Below, piece by piece: positions 31,999-33,195 of a stretch of DNA of 33,195 nucleotides; within the stretch, counting starts at the first letter, position 1; every line of letters starts with the position of its first letter. This stretch comes from Desulfobacterales bacterium CG2_30_60_27 (GTDB lineage Bacteria; Desulfobacterota; Desulfobulbia; Desulfobulbales; CG2-30-60-27), in NCBI GenBank assembly GCA_001873115.1, contig MNYK01000134.1, positions 1 through 33,195 on the forward strand, read 5' to 3'. A program made the position numbers and the translations under genes. Under the pieces are notes generated by a model, which made no database searches, was not told where the DNA came from, and saw only the letters and a list, made by a program, of their open reading frames with translations.

Positions 31999-32955
31999 GC
32001 TCCGCTTGTGGGGCGATGGTTGCCAGGTCGGCTATGATCTTGTGTCGGTAATGTTCCAGCATGTTCTGGTCGGCCATGACCATGTCGATCTGGCGGGTGT
32101 GGATGAGGAGATGGCCGAAGCCCCTAAGGCTCACCGGCGGCGGCCCCTGCCAGGGGATGGCGGTCATGCCGGCCCAGATGGCCAGCATGGGCACGGAAAC
32201 AATCTGGCCGATCTGGACGAATTTTTCTTTCTGCACAAAATCATCACTAAGCCGCTGTAAAAAAATAACATGGCCAACGAGTTGACTGGAGCGGCATAAG
32301 GAGCCGTAACGAAATCAATATAAATGGCCAAGTTATTTCGTAACGGCTCCTAAAGCCGTCATCCAGGTTGATGACCCACCACTGGAAGGGGGTTTCACCC
32401 ACCAGTTGTTTGGCCGACTTGGCGTCAAAGCCGTGCCTGGCGCCAAAGGCGAACATCTCGGCCACCGCCTTTTCATGGCAGAAGCGGGTCAGGTCGTGAA
32501 AGGTGGGGCAGGATGATGCCAGGAAATAGAGGGAGGCCGGGTCGGTGAGGTGCAGTGGGGTGGCGAGGCGCAACACCTCTTGGAGCAGGCGGTGGACCGG
32601 GCTGCCGGCCATCAGGTTCGGCAACGGGGCCGAGTCGGCCAGGATCTCGGCCTGGCGGCCGTCATAGACCCGGCAGCCGGTGGCATCCACGGTGATCAGT
32701 TGACCGCTGGTGATTTTTTGGGTGGCGCCCGCCATCCCGAAGATGGCGGGGATCCCGAACTCGCGGGCCACGGTGGCCAGATGCGCGGCCACCTGGCCGG
32801 TCTCGCTGACTACGGCCACGGCCCGAGACATCAGGGTGGCCCACTCCGGCAGGGGATGGGACACCACCAGCACCGCGCCCTTGGGAAACTGCAAAAGATC
32901 CAGGCTGGAGGGGTGTAGATCTTTTAGGGCCACTATGTATTCTTTTAAAATCAGC
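31961..32955 (-). pseudogene. PEP-synthase-like (PEP/pyruvate-binding) gene, truncated and interrupted
   Basis: The N-terminal ATP-grasp part is absent: the frame opens after a TAG at 32955-32957. What remains is the swivelling phosphohistidine domain (VVSETGQVAAHLATVAREFG, then IPAIFGMAGA) and a C-terminal part (FHDLTRFCHEKAVAEM, PFQWWVINLDDGF). At about 32352 a palindromic insertion breaks the frame. The reading resumes below 32249 in another frame as SDDFVQKEKFVQIGQIVSVP, then MTAIPWQGPPPVSLRGFG. Removing about 103 bases (32249-32351) joins the two frames as DDGF-SDDFVQ. Such proteins occur beside response regulators in related bacteria, as here. It is not expected to function. Confidence 0.8.
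32249..32352. mobile_element. Palindromic insertion (MITE-like, about 100 bp)
   Basis: The element has a 17-base inverted repeat, AGGAGCCGTAACGAAAT (32299-32315) and ATTTCGTAACGGCTCCT (32335-32351), with one mismatch. A second hairpin is GCCGCT (32251-32256) with AGCGGC (32290-32295). AAGCCG flanks both ends (32249-32254 and 32353-32358), as a target duplication might. TGGCCA occurs in both hairpins. It encodes no protein and disrupts the PEP-synthase-like gene. Confidence 0.7.
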
Positions 32956-33195
32956 TAGATAGCCAACTTAATGTTTTTTTTACAGCTTCCGGATTGCAGG
33001 AAACAATGCAGTCATACCATGGTGCACGACCCTTACATTTTTGCGAACAAGCAGTGCTCGCTTACCCAGTTGTGCCATCATCATCAAGAAAACCTTTATA
33101 TTTGGATAGTTATTCACTGCTTGCTTATATAACCCATGGAGGCGCATTTTGGCAGGCCGTGCCTGTTTATATCAAGATGATATTACAATGATTTT
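32956..33195. other. A/T-richer stretch without a recognisable gene
   Basis: From about 32935 the composition shifts clearly toward A/T. A plus-strand frame at 32994-33191 would give a 65-residue peptide, but it has no ribosome site or family resemblance and is not called. The boundary coincides with the lost N-terminus of the PEP-synthase-like gene, so this may be the edge of a foreign or rearranged segment. Confidence 0.45.

Noticed and set aside
32994-33191. A 65-codon plus-strand gene at the right end
   Set aside because: No ribosome site, no family resemblance, and it lies in an A/T-rich stretch next to decayed genes.

Overview
The window looks like a high-GC anaerobic bacterial chromosome, most likely from the Desulfobacterota (Desulfobulbales or a relative). 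This is inferred from gene content: a Hyb-type periplasmic uptake [NiFe] hydrogenase with a c-type cytochrome, a full hyp maturation set, a GGDEF protein with a two-CW cysteine domain, and short intergenic word repeats. No rRNA or tRNA gene is present to anchor the taxonomy.

Layout. Positions 1-2896 (minus) hold a partial four-helix-bundle protein and a type I restriction HsdR subunit. Positions 3051-8971 (minus) are one hydrogenase operon: lipoprotein cytochrome c, small subunit, HybA ferredoxin, HybB membrane subunit, large subunit, maturation protease. Diverging from it, 9097-16466 (plus) carries hypA, hypB, hypF, then an interruption (hicA, hicB, a UPF0158 gene and a broken second hypF tail), then hypC, hypD, hypE. 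The same strand continues with a CheD-HDOD fusion translationally coupled to ftsH, followed by an independent AAA/DUF4143 ATPase with its own promoter. Facing these is a minus-strand pair of DUF4398 lipoproteins, one with an OmpA domain. A membrane diguanylate cyclase with a two-CW domain (22759-24705) converges on a six-gene Bat/MoxR operon (31594 down to 24722). The right end is a decaying locus: a PEP-synthase-like gene cut by a palindromic element of about 100 bp, and a response regulator that has lost its phospho-acceptor segment, followed by AT-richer DNA with no recognisable gene.

How it works together. The small and large subunits form a Tat-exported hydrogenase that passes electrons from H2 through HybA to the membrane protein HybB and the quinone pool. 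HypA/B deliver nickel, HypF/E/C/D build the Fe(CN)2CO centre, and the HybD-type protease trims the large subunit. The Bat/MoxR operon is a separate envelope chaperone and VWA system.

Most notable: a CheD deamidase fused to HDOD and coupled to ftsH; the toxin-antitoxin insertion in the hyp operon, marked by a hypF relic; a 9-bp GTCCAC repeat family that occurs both between genes and in frame inside two genes; and the decaying PEP-synthase/response-regulator pair split by a mobile-looking palindrome.
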